A model generated the notes under the pieces. That model was not told where the DNA came from, did no database searches, and saw only the letters and a list, made by a program, of their open reading frames with translations. The position numbers and the translations under genes were made by a program. From the NCBI GenBank assembly GCA_009823505.1, contig VZQC01004565.1, forward strand, positions 716,167 through 780,166: DNA of 64,000 nt. Direction: 5' to 3'. This document shows, in pieces, positions 23,332-33,789 of the stretch. Origin of the DNA: Rhizomys pruinosus. Taxonomy: Eukaryota; Chordata; Mammalia; Rodentia; Spalacidae. Within the stretch, counting starts at the first letter, position 1, and every line of letters starts with the position of its first letter.

Positions 23332-23702
23332 AGATAAATCTAACTCTTTTCGTTCACAGGCAGTACAAGATGTTGCATTTCCTGATCGTGAACCTCCTAT
23401 TCAGCATTTACACACCTTGGGTATTCTCAACCTCCAACATTCATGAACCTTGGAATATAACCTGGCAAATCATCACACCCAGCTCTCAATCCGTGGTGGC
23501 CCAAGTCAGCGGAACTCACCCTCGAGGTGCCTGGTGGCCTTCACTGAAAGTAGATATATGTTACCTGCTCACCCAGGATCCTGAATCAAGCAAATTTACT
23601 AAGGACAAGCCCCTCCCCCTGGCACGGCCATCCCAGATGCCATACAAATTCGGCAATAGAAGTGTTAAAAAAGACTGCTTTTTATGCCTGCCCAGCAGTT
23701 AA
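23316..23702 (+). pseudogene. env surface-subunit remnant
   Basis: An open stretch with a hydrophobic signal-like segment (HFLIVNLLFSIYTPWVFS), an asparagine glycosylation site (WNIT) and a WWPSL..DIC motif like that near the start of gammaretroviral surface proteins. It ends at a stop after about 128 codons. The rest of the surface subunit is missing. Confidence 0.7.
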
Positions 23703-23831
23703 CAGCTGGGGGAGAGGATGTGGGGGACACAGTGATTATTATTGTGCTCACTGGGGATGTGAGACCTCTGCTGAGGGGTGGGTACCTTCATCTAACTATC
23801 CTGATTAGCTGAGGTTGTCCTGCAAAACTGT

Positions 23832-24128
23832 ATGGGGCCTAGCTTTATTGCTACTACAACAAGGAGGCTTGTGTGCTGCCCTAAAAAAGAATGTTGCTTC
23901 TATGCTAAACATTCTGGTGTGATTAAAAATTCTCTAAAAAAAGTAAGAGAAGGTTTGGAGCATAGAAGGTTGCAAAGGGAAAAGGAACAGAGCTGGCTCA
24001 ATAATTGGTTTAGTACTTCCCTTTGGCTGACGACTATTTTACCTTCTATCTTGGGCCCTCTACTTGAGCTGATTTTATTAATCTCTCTAGGTCCAATACT
24101 ACTTAATAAACTAATGTCTTTTGTGTGA
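23832..24128 (+). pseudogene. env transmembrane-subunit remnant
   Basis: Carries the Cys cluster ending ECCFYA, a downstream heptad-like stretch, and a hydrophobic membrane anchor (about 24,050-24,110). The cluster is altered: five residues instead of six lie between the first Cys and the CC pair. The upstream fusion-peptide part is missing. Absent from copy B because of a deletion. Confidence 0.75.
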
Positions 24129-24395
24129 TCTCAAATCGAAGCCATCCAAATGAAGCCTTTGCAGAGCTATTATCAACAATTGGCTATGGAGGATTTTTTT
24201 CCTCTGAGTGCTCTAGACCTCCTTGCCATGAGCAGAGTTGGACAGCTGGAGACAGGTAATAGGACCACCGCTCCTGAGCTTTGCCTGCCCTACCAAGCTA
24301 AGACAGGGGGTTGACACTTAGAGGTCTTCTACCCAATGAAGGCTAAGGAAGGCGCTTGGGCGGGCACAACTCCCATGGGTCATTTTTTGAAAAAA

Positions 24396-24410
24396 TAAAA
24401 AAGGGGGACC
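24396..24410 (+). promoter_or_regulatory. polypurine tract
   Basis: AAAAAAGGGGGACC immediately before the 3' LTR start TGTGGGGGTC, the plus-strand priming site of retroviral reverse transcription. Confidence 0.85.
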
Positions 24411-24601
24411 TGTGGGGGTCACTAGACCATGTCAGATACCTGGCTTCTTCTACTCAGTCAAAGTAGTAATTTTCCATTGGGCACCTTTTCAAGGTCAGTT
24501 GGTCAGCTGTAGGGAAGTCAGTTGAACTTTAACCATGAAATGTTCCATAAACAGGATGTTCCTTGAACCCTAGTGTTAACTAATCCCAATGATCTGTATC
24601 A
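24411..24601 (+). repeat. 3' LTR of ERV copy A, truncated
   Basis: First 191 bp of the LTR, stopping at ..CTGTATCA before the N at 24,602. The remaining half is missing. This is a duplication breakpoint or an assembly join. Confidence 0.85.
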
Positions 24602-24957
24602 NGCTCTATATCTTATGCCAGATCTTACAGTTAGAGAAGTTGTTGCTCGCTTGCATAAATTAAATGTACACGTAATAGGTTTAACAGGACCTCAGGGTAG
24701 GCGTCAGGTGGCAGCACTGAATCGCAGAAGGCCAGAAGAGTGAAGTTAGCGTAATTATCATAATGGGTGGCAAAGGCAAAACAATACCTATAATGGCATG
24801 ACCTGAAATGATCTTTGGAACTGGCTAATTAATCATGGCGTTCCCAGGAACCAAATACATAAGAAGCCTACTAAGTTTTTATTTGATTTGTATAAGCAGA
24901 AAAGCTCTAGAACAATGAAAGGAAGAGAATATTTGATTTTAGGAGTAGCGAATCCCG
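24602..24957 (+). other. junction filler after an N; possible Gag-like frame
   Basis: About 355 bp that belong to neither tandem copy, directly after an ambiguous base. An open stretch begins with MPDLTVREVVARLHKLN, then an Arg-rich segment and a stop. A later stretch reads WNWLINHGVPRNQIHKKP. It has a retroviral Gag feel, but I cannot assign a family. Confidence 0.35.
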
Positions 24958-27575
24958 CTCTTTTCAATCAGGGTTGCTTTGGCTTTTGGGGGTCTTTTGT
25001 TTTTTCCAAATGAAACTAAGTACTTTTTCCCAAAGCTATGAAGAAACTCTTGGGGATTTTAAAAGGGATTGCACTAAATCTGTACAAGAGTTTAGGTAGA
25101 ATGTACATTTTTTACTATATTAATTTTCTGAATCCATGAGCATGTACATGGGAGGTTTTTCCATCTTCTGATGTCTTCTTCAATTTCCTTCTTCAGGGAT
25201 TTAAAAATTTTTTGTAGAGATCTTTGTTGTCTTTGGTTAGGTTTGCTCCTAGGTATTTTATTGTTTTTGAGGCTATTGTGGATGGGAAATTTTAGTTGTA
25301 TTCCTTCTTCAGTTGCTTGTTGTTAGTGGTAAAGAAAGGCTACTGATTTTTCTAGGTTAATTTTGTATCCTCCATTTTACTGAAACTCTTAATAATTTCT
25401 AGGAGTTTTCTGGTGGAGTTTTTATCATCCCGTAAGTAAACAATCATATCATCAGCAAAAAGGGATAGCTTGACTTCCTCTTTTCCAATTAGTACTCCTT
25501 TAATTTCATTTTCTTGCCTTATTGCCCTAGCGAGTGTTTCAAGCACTATGTTGTGAAGGAGTGGTGACAGGAGGCAGCTTTGCCAGCTTCCTACCTTTAA
25601 AGGGAATGCTTGTCTTTTCCCCATTTAGGATGATATTGGTTTTGGGTTTCCTGTATATGGCTTTGATTACATTGAGGAATGATCCCTCCAATCCAATTCC
25701 CTCTAGGACTTTAAGCATGAAGAAATACTGGATTTTGTCAAAGGCTTTTCCCGTGTCAATTGAGATAATGGTGTGGTTTTTGTCTTTCAGTCCATTTATA
25801 TGTTTGATGATATTTATTGACTTTTGTATGTTGAATCATCCCTGTATCTCTGGTATGAATCTAACTTGGACATGACAGATGATCTTCTTGATATGAGTTT
25901 GTATGCAATTTGCGAGTATCTTGTTTAGAATTTTTTGCCTCTGTGTTCATTAATCACATGGGTCTATAGTTCTCCTTTCTTGGTTGTATCTTTGTCTGAT
26001 ATTGGTATTAGAGTGATGCTTGCTTCATAGAAGGAATTTCGGAGAATTCCCTCTGTTTGTATCCTTCTGAACAATTTGAGTACTAATGGTTGTAAGTCTT
26101 TTTGAAATGTTTTATAGAATTCTGCTGTGAAAGCATCTGGACCTGAGATATTTTTAGGTGGGAGGTTTCTTATTACATCCTCAATTTCTTCATTTGTTAT
26201 GGGTCTGTTTAAGCTGTCAATCTCTTCTTTCTTGAGTTTCAGTGACTCCCAGGATTTCATATATTCATGCATTTCTCCTAGGTTTTCAAACTTAGTACAG
26301 TATAGGTTTTTGAAGTATCCCCATATGATTGTCTGGATCTTTTCATTGTTGTGATATTTCCCCTTTCATCATGGATTCTATTGATTTGGAGTTGTTACTT
26401 CTTTCTTTTGGTTAACTGGGTTAGAGGTCTGTCTATCTTGTTTATTCTCTCAAAGAACCAACTTTTGGATTCATTGTGTGGTTTTTTTTTTGTACTGTTT
26501 CGTTTCTATTTCATTTATTTCTGCTCTTATTTTTGTTATTTCTTCCTGTCTGTTGCATTTAGAGTTCATCTGTTGTTGTCTGTCAAGTGTTTTTAGCTGT
26601 AATTTTAGATCCTTCTCTTGTTCTCTTTCTGGTTTTCTAATGTGGGCACCCAGTGCTATAAAATTACCTCTTAGGACAGCTTTTAAAGTATCCCATATGT
26701 TTTGTTATGTTGTATCATCATTGTCATTCAGTTCCAGGAATGTTTTTATTTCTTTCTTTATCTCTTCCTTTGCCCATTCATTAATCAGGAATGTGTTGTT
26801 TAGTCTCCATGTGTTCTTGTAGATAGTAGGGTTTATCTTGTTTTTTATATTGACTTTTATTGTGCTATGATCTGATAGAATGCATGCAATTCTTTTAATC
26901 ATTTTGTATTTGTGGATTCTGTGTCCCAGTATGTGTTCATTTTTGGAGAATGTTCTGTGGGGTGCTGAGTAGAAAGTGTATTCTTTTGTATTAGGGTGGA
27001 ATATTTGGTAGATATCTGGAGGTCCATTTGATGTATCATATCATTCAGTTCAGCTGTCTCTGTTTATTCATTGTCCGAAGGGCTCAGTTGGGTATTGAAG
27101 TCCCCTACTATGAGTGTACTGGGGTTAATCTGTGCCTTGAGGTCCTGGAGAATTATCTTTATAAAGTTATAAAGTTTATAAAGAAATAACTTTATAAAGT
27201 TTGGTGCACTAGAGTTTGGTACATATATATTCATGATTGTGAAATCTTCATGGTCAGTTGTTCCTTTAATAATGCTGTGAACTTCTTTGACTCTTCTGAT
27301 TTCTTTTACTTTGAAGTCTATTTTGTCTAATATTAAAATAGCAACACCTGCTTTCTTTTTGGTACCATTTGCTTGGAATATTTTTTCCATCCTTTCACTT
27401 TAAGGTGGTGCCTATCCTTGAAGGTAAGATGTGTTTTTGTGTAGACAGCATATAGATGGGTTCTGTTTCCTAATCTAATCTTCCAGTCTATGTCTTTGAT
27501 TGGGGAGTTTAGTCCATTGATATTTAAGGTTATTACTGAAAGATGTGTGTTGCGTCCTTGCACATTATTATCCAT
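24958..27575 (-). pseudogene. L1 ORF2 (copy B), broken and truncated
   Basis: Starts at 27,575 (MDNNVQGRNTH...), the normal ORF2 N-terminus with the endonuclease domain. Continues through the reverse transcriptase FADDMIVYL box near 25,430-25,460. Frame shifts, including a local duplication near 27,160-27,200 (TTTATAAAG repeated), break it. The C-terminal third lies outside the duplicated block. Confidence 0.83.
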
Positions 27576-27599
27576 TTGCCTTTTTGGTCTAGGTTTCTA

Positions 27600-28745
27600 C
27601 TTCTGCAGATATGTTTTTATTAATTTCTCTTTCTAGGTTCCTGGGGATAGTTGCTCCTGTTCTGTCCTTTGAATTACTTCAAGTATTCTCTGAAGGGTTG
27701 GTTTTCTGGACATGTATTCTTTCATCTTGTTTATGTCATAGAAGATTTTTCTCTCCCCTTCAACTATAATTGACATTTTTGCTGGGTATAGTAACCTAGG
27801 TTGGCATCTACAGTCCTTTAACACTGAGAATGCTTGACTCCACGTTCTTCTTGCTTTCATAGTTTCCACTGAGAACTCAGTTGTCATTCTGATAGGTTTC
27901 CCCTTATAGGTAACTTGTTGTTTTTCTCTTGTGGCTTTCAGAATTTTGTCTTTGTTTTAGGTGTCTAGCGTTTTAACTATGATATGGCATGGAGAGTTTC
28001 TTTTCTGATCTTGTCTGTTTGGAGTTCTATGTGCTTCTTGTATTTGTATTGGTTTGTCTTTTTTTAGTTTGGGGGAATTTTCATCTATTATTCTGTTGAA
28101 GATCTGATGTATACCATTCTCTTGGGATTCTTTTCATTCCTCTATCCTTATAATGTGGAGGATTTATCTCTTTGTAGTGTCCCACAATTCCTGGTTGTTC
28201 CACTTTTGTGTATTTTTAAATTTTTCATAACTTTACTTGAGATTTTTAGTTGTTCTATGCTATCTTCCAGGTCTGATATTCTTTGTTCTGTTTCTTCCAT
28301 TCTACTTCTGAGGCTTTTTCTGTTCCTTTCCTCTTGCTTGAATGAGTGTTTGATTTCCTTTTTCATTTCATCTTGTGATTTCTTTAGCATTTCCACTTCC
28401 TTTTGGAGCTTCTCAATCTCTTCCTGTAGCTCTTTGATGGTCGGTTACCTTTTCTTTTTCAAAATGGGATCTTTTCAGTGCTTCCACTTCCTTCTGGAGT
28501 TTGTCATTTTCTTCCTCTAGTTCTTTCTGACATTAGTCATAGTCTCTCTCTAGGTCCTTATTGAGTTTTTCATTCTCTGTCCTTAGTTCTCTGAGTTATT
28601 CTTTATCTTCTTTGATTTCTTTGAATACGTCTGCAATTGTTCCTCTAATATATATGTCTTGGGCCATCCCCAGTGGGATCCCAGTGTAGGAATCTCACGT
28701 GGGATTGGTAGAGCTTTGTGTTGAATTATCCTGCACATTTCCCAT
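27600..28745 (-). pseudogene. L1 ORF1 (copy B), broken
   Basis: Equivalent to the copy A ORF1. The coiled coil is visible at 28,148-28,396 (KKEIKHSFKQEERNRKSLR...) and the C-terminal domain at 27,633-27,887. The probable start is the ATG at 28,745. Frame shifts separate the parts. Confidence 0.8.
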
Positions 28746-29114
28746 GTTGCCACTTCGTTGTGTCCCTGGCATGTGGGTTTCTCTTTGCCTGTATTCCAAT
28801 GTGAATCCCAAATGCCTCTTCACTGTGTTGAAGGCTTGCTTTGCTTGCCTTTGTTGTTTGTTCGTTTGTTTGTTTGATTTGTTTTTCTCCTTGCTTATGG
28901 AGTGTTGACTTGTCTAAGTTTTAGGCTTTCTATTGGAAATCTAACTCTCTCTTCCCTTTCTGTTCTGAAGGTTCTCCAAAGAATCCACTTGGACACTCCC
29001 CTGGCAATCCCATTTGGCAGTGGGGGGGGCAGATATGCCTGTTTAGCCTGCACCCTGGTACTCTGTGTTTCAGGTGGTCCTGGGAAATTCCTGATCTAAG
29101 CTCTGTGCACTCCT

Positions 29115-29351
29115 GAAATAGAATATTTAAAAAGAATACATTTATGTAACTCAACGATGAATTCCAAAATGAAACTGGATGGAACTGGCCTTCCCAGTTC
29201 AACATATACACTGGAGGGATTGAGAACCCAGTAGTTAGCTGCTCAGTCCAAGATCCAGATGTCACAGCAGTTTTACTGTGGTACTACAGCAGTCTTACTG
29301 TGATTTATTCAACAATCAGGTTTTACCTTTAAGTTCTAGGAGGTCTCAAAG
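29115..29351. other. L1-ERV spacer, copy B
   Basis: Counterpart of 20,857-21,059, with a short local repeat (CAGCAGTnTTACTGTG twice at about 29,264-29,303). Its last six bases, TCAAAG (29,346-29,351), are the ERV target-site duplication. Confidence 0.85.
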
Positions 29352-29733
29352 TGTGGGGGTCTGTAGACTATGTCAGGTATCTGGCTTCTTCTACTCAGCC
29401 AAAGTAGTAATTTTCCATTGGGCACCCTCTCAAGGTCAGTCGGTCAGCTGTAGGGAAGTAAGTTGAACTTTAACCATGAAATGTTCCATAAACAGGATGT
29501 TCCTTGAACTCTAGTGTTGACTAATCCCAATGATCTGTATCAGCATGTTTGTTCCTTTACAAACCATTGTTGCAAATACTTCCTCTTATGCCTACCCTTT
29601 ATATTCTGTGTACGAACCTGCAGTAAACAAGACTTGATCAGAACCTGTCTTGTCTCCATTCCGTGCGTCTCTTGTCTCTTCCCCTCATTCCTTCTCTTCC
29701 AGACCCCCGTTGACTGACCCGCTGGATGTGTCA
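29352..29733 (+). repeat. 5' LTR, ERV copy B
   Basis: TGTGGGGGTC to ..GTGTCA, 382 bp, two bases before the primer-binding site. Differs from its partner 3' LTR at scattered positions, so the insertion is not recent. Confidence 0.92.
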
Positions 29734-29735
29734 CA

Positions 29736-29753
29736 TGGCGCCCAACGTGGGGT
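29736..29753 (+). promoter_or_regulatory. tRNA-Lys1,2 primer-binding site
   Basis: TGGCGCCCAACGTGGGGT, complementary to the tRNA-Lys1,2 3' end except at its final base. Confidence 0.88.
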
Positions 29754-29874
29754 TCGAGGCATGAGGACCCTATGAAGGGTACACAGCAAAAGGCCGAAGT
29801 GAGAGGATTCTTTAGTTTCAGTTTGCATCGTGGGAGCCTGCCGCTGCATAAACTGAGGTAAGTGCTGTGCTAAG

Positions 29875-30318
29875 ATGGGTCAAGAATTAAGTCAGCATCA
29901 GATGTATGTTGAACAATTAAAACAGACCCTCAAGGCATGAGGAGTAAAGGTTAAGATCCCCATCTCTTTAATTTTTTTTTTTTTTTACTTCATTAAGGAA
30001 ATCTGTCCTTGGTTCCCTCAGGAAGGAACTATAGATGTTAAAATATGGAAGTGAGTGGGAGATACTTTTCAAGACTATTATCAAACCTTTGGGCCCAGTA
30101 AGATCTCTGTAACTGCCTTTTCTTACTGGCATTTAATTAATGATGTCTTGGGCTCCCATTCCACCACAGTTGATCATTTGTATCATGATGAAAAGTTAGA
30201 GTGCCTCAAACCCATATCAGTGTGGTATTATTCATCCATTTGCACTGCAGAACTTTATGGTACCTCATTGGAAATAATTGTGAGTCCATTATTCCTCATG
30301 CTTGGAAACAGGTTTTAA
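29875..30318 (+). pseudogene. gag remnant, copy B
   Basis: Starts MGQELSQ at 29,875, 17 bases after the splice donor. A poly(T) run at about 29,972-29,986 and an early stop break it. The open part at 30,055-30,318 matches 21,745-22,017 of copy A. Confidence 0.75.
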
Positions 30319-30558
30319 AAACCTGGTAGATTTTAATGTTAAAAAGAGCAATTCTTGAAGCATGTTTGGTGGAAGGATTTGGGAAATATTATGCAAACTA
30401 ATTTCCTAGGAAAAACTTTAAAAATATAATTAAGTGCTATTGATATTCTGAACTGTTTGCCCATTGTTTCTGCAGTTGTAGACATAGGCTTACTCATAAA
30501 GTGGCATGCTTCATTGATTGTCATATCTAGTCTTGCGAGGGGTCGGTATTAACCCACA

Positions 30559-30824
30559 GGAAGCAAGGATGCCCGGCCCTGGCTGTGGATGAGCAGGCAG
30601 TGCAGCCCATGGCTCCCGGACAGGGGCAGGTGGCCCAGGCAGTGCCTGGGAAAGGGGTGGCAGGTGCCAGGCCGCACGGGGAGGAGGCTGTAGGCTGGGT
30701 GGCCACCGTGACCTGGCTGCTCGGGGAGACAGTGGTGTGGCTGGGGGGCTGCACCAATGAGCTGCTGAGCTGGAAGAGGCTGCTGCACAGCCCGCTCACC
30801 TTCCTGGGTGCTAACCTGCTGTTC
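30559..30824 (+). pseudogene. Retreg1: captured RETREG1 N-terminal fragment, frame still open
   Basis: Counterpart of 22,250-22,515. The host-derived frame has no stop here: [10 protein letters not shown], a Gly/Ala-rich linker, then [32 protein letters not shown] and ending GANLLF. The Trp lost in copy A is present (TGG). The frame runs from the ATG at 30,585 to a stop near 30,878. Its last 17 codons read integrase sequence in a shifted frame. In RETREG1 this region precedes and begins the first hydrophobic hairpin. Whether any transcript or product exists is unknown. Confidence 0.87.
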
Positions 30825-31637
30825 AAGCTCATTCTCTACATCATCTTAATGCTCACACCCTTCGTCTATTATTGAAAATAACCAAAGAAAAAGCTAGAGA
30901 CTTTGTCAAAAATTGTTCAAATTGTGTTATCCATTTGCCTGTTTTGTGCCTATGTGTGAACCCCAGAGGTCTTGTACCCTGCCTTATGGCAGATGGATGT
31001 CATTCATTATCCTGAATTTGGCAAATTAAAATATGTTCATGTCTGTATTGATACATTTAGTGACTTCATCTTTGCTACTCTCCAACCAGGAGAAGCTGCA
31101 AAAAATGTCATTACACATCTCTTACAGACCTTTCCTGCCCTGGACATTCCTACCACCATCAAAACTGACAATGGCTCAGGATGCACTAGTGCCTCTTTCA
31201 AAACTTTCTGTAAAACATTTGCTATTAATTTAAAAACAGACATTCCTTACGACCCCCAAGGACAAGGTATAGTTGAGAGAGCCCATCAAACACTCAAATC
31301 TTACCTTGATAAAGTAAAAAATGGGGAATGGTACCCCACCAAAGGGTCCCCACATAACATTCTTAATCATTCACTCCTAATTTTAAATTTTTTAACCTTG
31401 GACCATGACAGACACATGGCTGCAGAAAGATTTTGGAAGTCCACAAGAAGAGAACATTATGCCTCAGTCATGTGGAAAGATCCCCTTACTAATAAATGGA
31501 GTGGACCTGATCCAGTCCTTATTTGGGGATGAGGATCAGTATGTATTTACTCAAAAGAAGCTGATTCAGATAGATAGCTGCCTGAAAGATTAATAAGACA
31601 GACTAACCAATCATCCAGGAACGACTCCCATTCCTGA
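30825..31637 (+). pseudogene. ERV integrase, mostly open
   Basis: Better preserved than in copy A. The zinc-binding domain begins out of frame with the RETREG1 fragment. The 186-codon stretch at 30,972-31,532 holds the three catalytic acids in order: WQMD, KTDNG and VERAHQ, with the spacing expected of a DD(35)E integrase. The DNA-binding C-terminal part includes WSGPDPV and then a stop at TGA (31,530-31,532). The former C-terminus (ICIYS- and LPERL-like) is out of frame beyond. No reverse transcriptase precedes it. Confidence 0.85.
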
Positions 31638-32060
31638 GATAAATCTAACCCTTTTCATTAGCAGTACAAGATGCTACATTTTCTGATCGTGAACCTGCTA
31701 TTCAGCATTTACACACCTTGAGTATTCTCAACCTCCAACATTCATGAACCTTGGAATATAACCTGGCAAATCATCACACCCAGCTCTCAATCCGTGGTGG
31801 CCCAATTCAGCGGAACTCACCCTCGAAGTACCTGGTGGCGTTCACTGAAATTAGATGTGTTACCTGCTCACCCAGGATCCTGAATCAAGCAAATTTACTA
31901 AGGACAAGCCCCTCCCCCTGGCCCGGCCATCCCAGATGCCATACAAATTCGGCAATAGAAGAGTTAAAAAAGACTGCTTTTTATGCCTGCCTGGCAGTTA
32001 ACAGCTGGGGGAGAGGATGTGGGGGACACAGTGATTATTATTGTGCTCACTGGAGACACA
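31638..32060 (+). pseudogene. env surface remnant, copy B
   Basis: Matches 23,316-23,745 of copy A: the hydrophobic leader-like part (31,675-31,730), the WNIT site and the start of the surface subunit, now with an extra stop and frame shifts. It ends at the internal deletion near 32,055. Confidence 0.75.
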
Positions 32061-32086
32061 ACTCCCATGGGTCATTTTTTGAAAAA

Positions 32087-32101
32087 ATAAAAAGGGGGAC
32101 C
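32087..32101 (+). promoter_or_regulatory. polypurine tract
   Basis: AAAAAGGGGGACC directly before the 3' LTR start at 32,102. Confidence 0.85.
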
Positions 32102-32483
32102 TGTGGGGGTCCCTAGACCATGTCAGGTATCTGGCTTCTTCTACTCAGCCAAAGTAGTAATTTTCCATTGGGCCCCCTCTCAAGGTCAGTTGGTCAGCTC
32201 TAGGGAAGTCAGTTGAACTTTAACCATGAAGTGTTCCGTAAACAAGATGTTCCTTGAACCCTAATGTTGACTAATCCCAATGATCTGTATCAGCATGTTT
32301 GTTCCTTTACTAAACATTGTTGCAAACACTTCCTCTTACGCCTACCCTTTATATTCTGTGTATGAACCTGCAGTAAATGAGACTTGATCAGAACCTGTCT
32401 TGTCTCCATTCCCTGTGACTCTTGTCCCTTCAACTCACTCCTTCTCTTCCAGACCCCCGTTGACTGATCTGCTGGACAGGTCA
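32102..32483 (+). repeat. 3' LTR, ERV copy B
   Basis: 382 bp from TGTGGGGGTC to ..CAGGTCA, followed by the target duplication TCAAAG. Same length as the 5' LTR. Confidence 0.92.
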
Positions 32484-32489
32484 TCAAAG

Positions 32490-32889
32490 CGCTATGCCAA
32501 TAGCCTATATTGTTATGGGAGTCTTTTGGATGACCATGGCCAATAGCTCAAAGGGAGATTTCCCTTGCTGGACACTAAGATTATTGTTAGATAGCCTTTG
32601 GCTACAACTGTGTACATATTATATATGCACTTTAAGAAATGTGTAAGTTCTAACCTAATGTGCTTTCTTTTTCAGTCTTAGTATAGCTAACTCCCATTCT
32701 GCTCTCTCACCATGTATTACCCTTCTTCTCACATCCCCAGGTAATATTTTCCCCCAACTTTTCCCATTTCCCCCCTGAGAGCATTTGTACTATGTTATTC
32801 ATCTCTCTGGAGCACCTTCTTCCCACCTCTTGCCATCCTGTTCTATTTTCTTGCCTTCTTAGGTGATTTGAAGCTTTATTCTCATATCT
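32490..32889. other. no gene recognised
   Basis: Downstream flank of the ERV target site. Pyrimidine-rich in the second half. An open stretch at about 32,500-32,640 is too short to judge. Confidence 0.4.
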
Positions 32890-33335
32890 GAAGATTCATG
32901 GATAGGATTCACAAATAAGAAAAAAACATGGAGCATTTTTGCAAAGGATTGGGTTCACCCCATGAGAGTGTATTTTCCAGTTCCATTCACTTTCTAAATA
33001 GTCCTGAAAAATGACAACACCAGCTGGTATGTCAGTTTGCACTAGGGAAAATTCACAGGGTCTCATCACTGAATGAAGAGCTATAGGCAATCCATGACCA
33101 GAGAATGACTGAAAATCAGGTACTGCCAGGGACAAGCTCCCATATGGGCTATGTGGTCTGCCATGAACACATGTACATAACTACTAATTGGACTCACTAC
33201 ACACAACCCCACACACAGAGTTGATAGTAAGAGGGGGGAGACATGGGAAGAGCTGTAGTTGGAGAGGGAAGGATGGAAGTGCTGGAAAGACAGTGATGAT
33301 ACATGATATCACCAAAAATTTAAAATAAACTTACC
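32890..33335 (+). mobile_element. old L1 (Lx-like) 3' UTR
   Basis: The pattern CAGGGACAAGCTCCCATATG, then a CATGAACACATGTACATAA stretch and GGACTCACTACACACAA, is that of old rodent L1 3' UTRs. It ends in a degenerate A-rich tail. Confidence 0.6.
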
Positions 33336-33725
33336 TCAACTTACAGTTTTATTGAGTTTTGTGCACTTCCTGGAAAATATTGGCATCATCTTTATAACTT
33401 CTTCCTTATCCATACTTTCTCATACTTCTCACAAGATTTCATTCATTCTGTCATATATGTTAGGACCTATCAAATCAAGTTTTATACCCAGATAATCCTT
33501 GGCTCAAGTTCACCCACTTTAGTCAGCCTATCTAGAGTCTCTCCCTTAAATAAAATCAACTGTCTTTCACCCAGAAGTGATCAGCTGCCAGTCTTTCTTC
33601 TACTGAGGTGGGGCCCTACTGCCAACTTCCCCAGTTCTATATTGTGATTTTGCCTGATTGAGTTTGCATGGGTCTTGTTCATGCTGCCCACATTGCTATA
33701 AATTCATATTTAAATATGTTTGTAG
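33336..33725 (-). mobile_element. old L1 (Lx-like) 3' UTR, reverse
   Basis: Reverse-oriented L1 3' UTR with CTGAGGTGGGGCCCTACTGC and CATGGGTCTTGTTCATGC. It aligns by eye with 51,000-51,365, so the same repeat family flanks both V genes. Confidence 0.65.
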
Positions 33726-33789
33726 ATTCAGGATTTCTGTTATCTGGTCTAGAATTTTCTAAGGAACTACAACATTTTTCTTTGTTTGG

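Larger units (their letters stand above)
21060..24601 (+). mobile_element. endogenous retrovirus, copy A (defective)
   Basis: Order: 5' LTR (21,060-21,432), primer-binding site, splice donor GAG|GTAAGT at 21,556/21,557, gag remnant, host RETREG1-like fragment, integrase, env surface and transmembrane remnants, polypurine tract, and a truncated 3' LTR. Protease and reverse transcriptase are absent. The primer site fits tRNA-Lys1,2, and gag and integrase resemble betaretroviruses (class II). All reading frames are damaged. It ends abruptly at an N (24,602), inside the 3' LTR. Confidence 0.9.
24958..29114 (-). mobile_element. LINE-1 (copy B, 3'-truncated by the duplication)
   Basis: A diverged copy of L1 copy A from 16,724 onward (offset about 8.23 kb). 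It includes the same 5' end and the same flank TGAAATAGAATATTTA at 29,114. The 3' part of ORF2 and the 3' UTR are missing because the copied block began inside ORF2. Since the 5' flank is shared, this copy arose by DNA duplication and not by a second retrotransposition. Confidence 0.9.
29352..32483 (+). mobile_element. endogenous retrovirus, copy B (both LTRs, defective)
   Basis: A 3.1-kb provirus with two LTRs of about 382 bp each and a 6-bp target duplication TCAAAG at 29,346-29,351 and 32,484-32,489. Six base pairs fits betaretroviral integration. Internal order: primer-binding site, splice donor GAG|GTAAGT at 29,857/29,858, gag remnant, RETREG1-like fragment, integrase, surface Env remnant, polypurine tract. 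It lacks protease and reverse transcriptase. It also lacks about 610 bp present in copy A (about 23,750-24,367), including the transmembrane Env. Confidence 0.92.
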
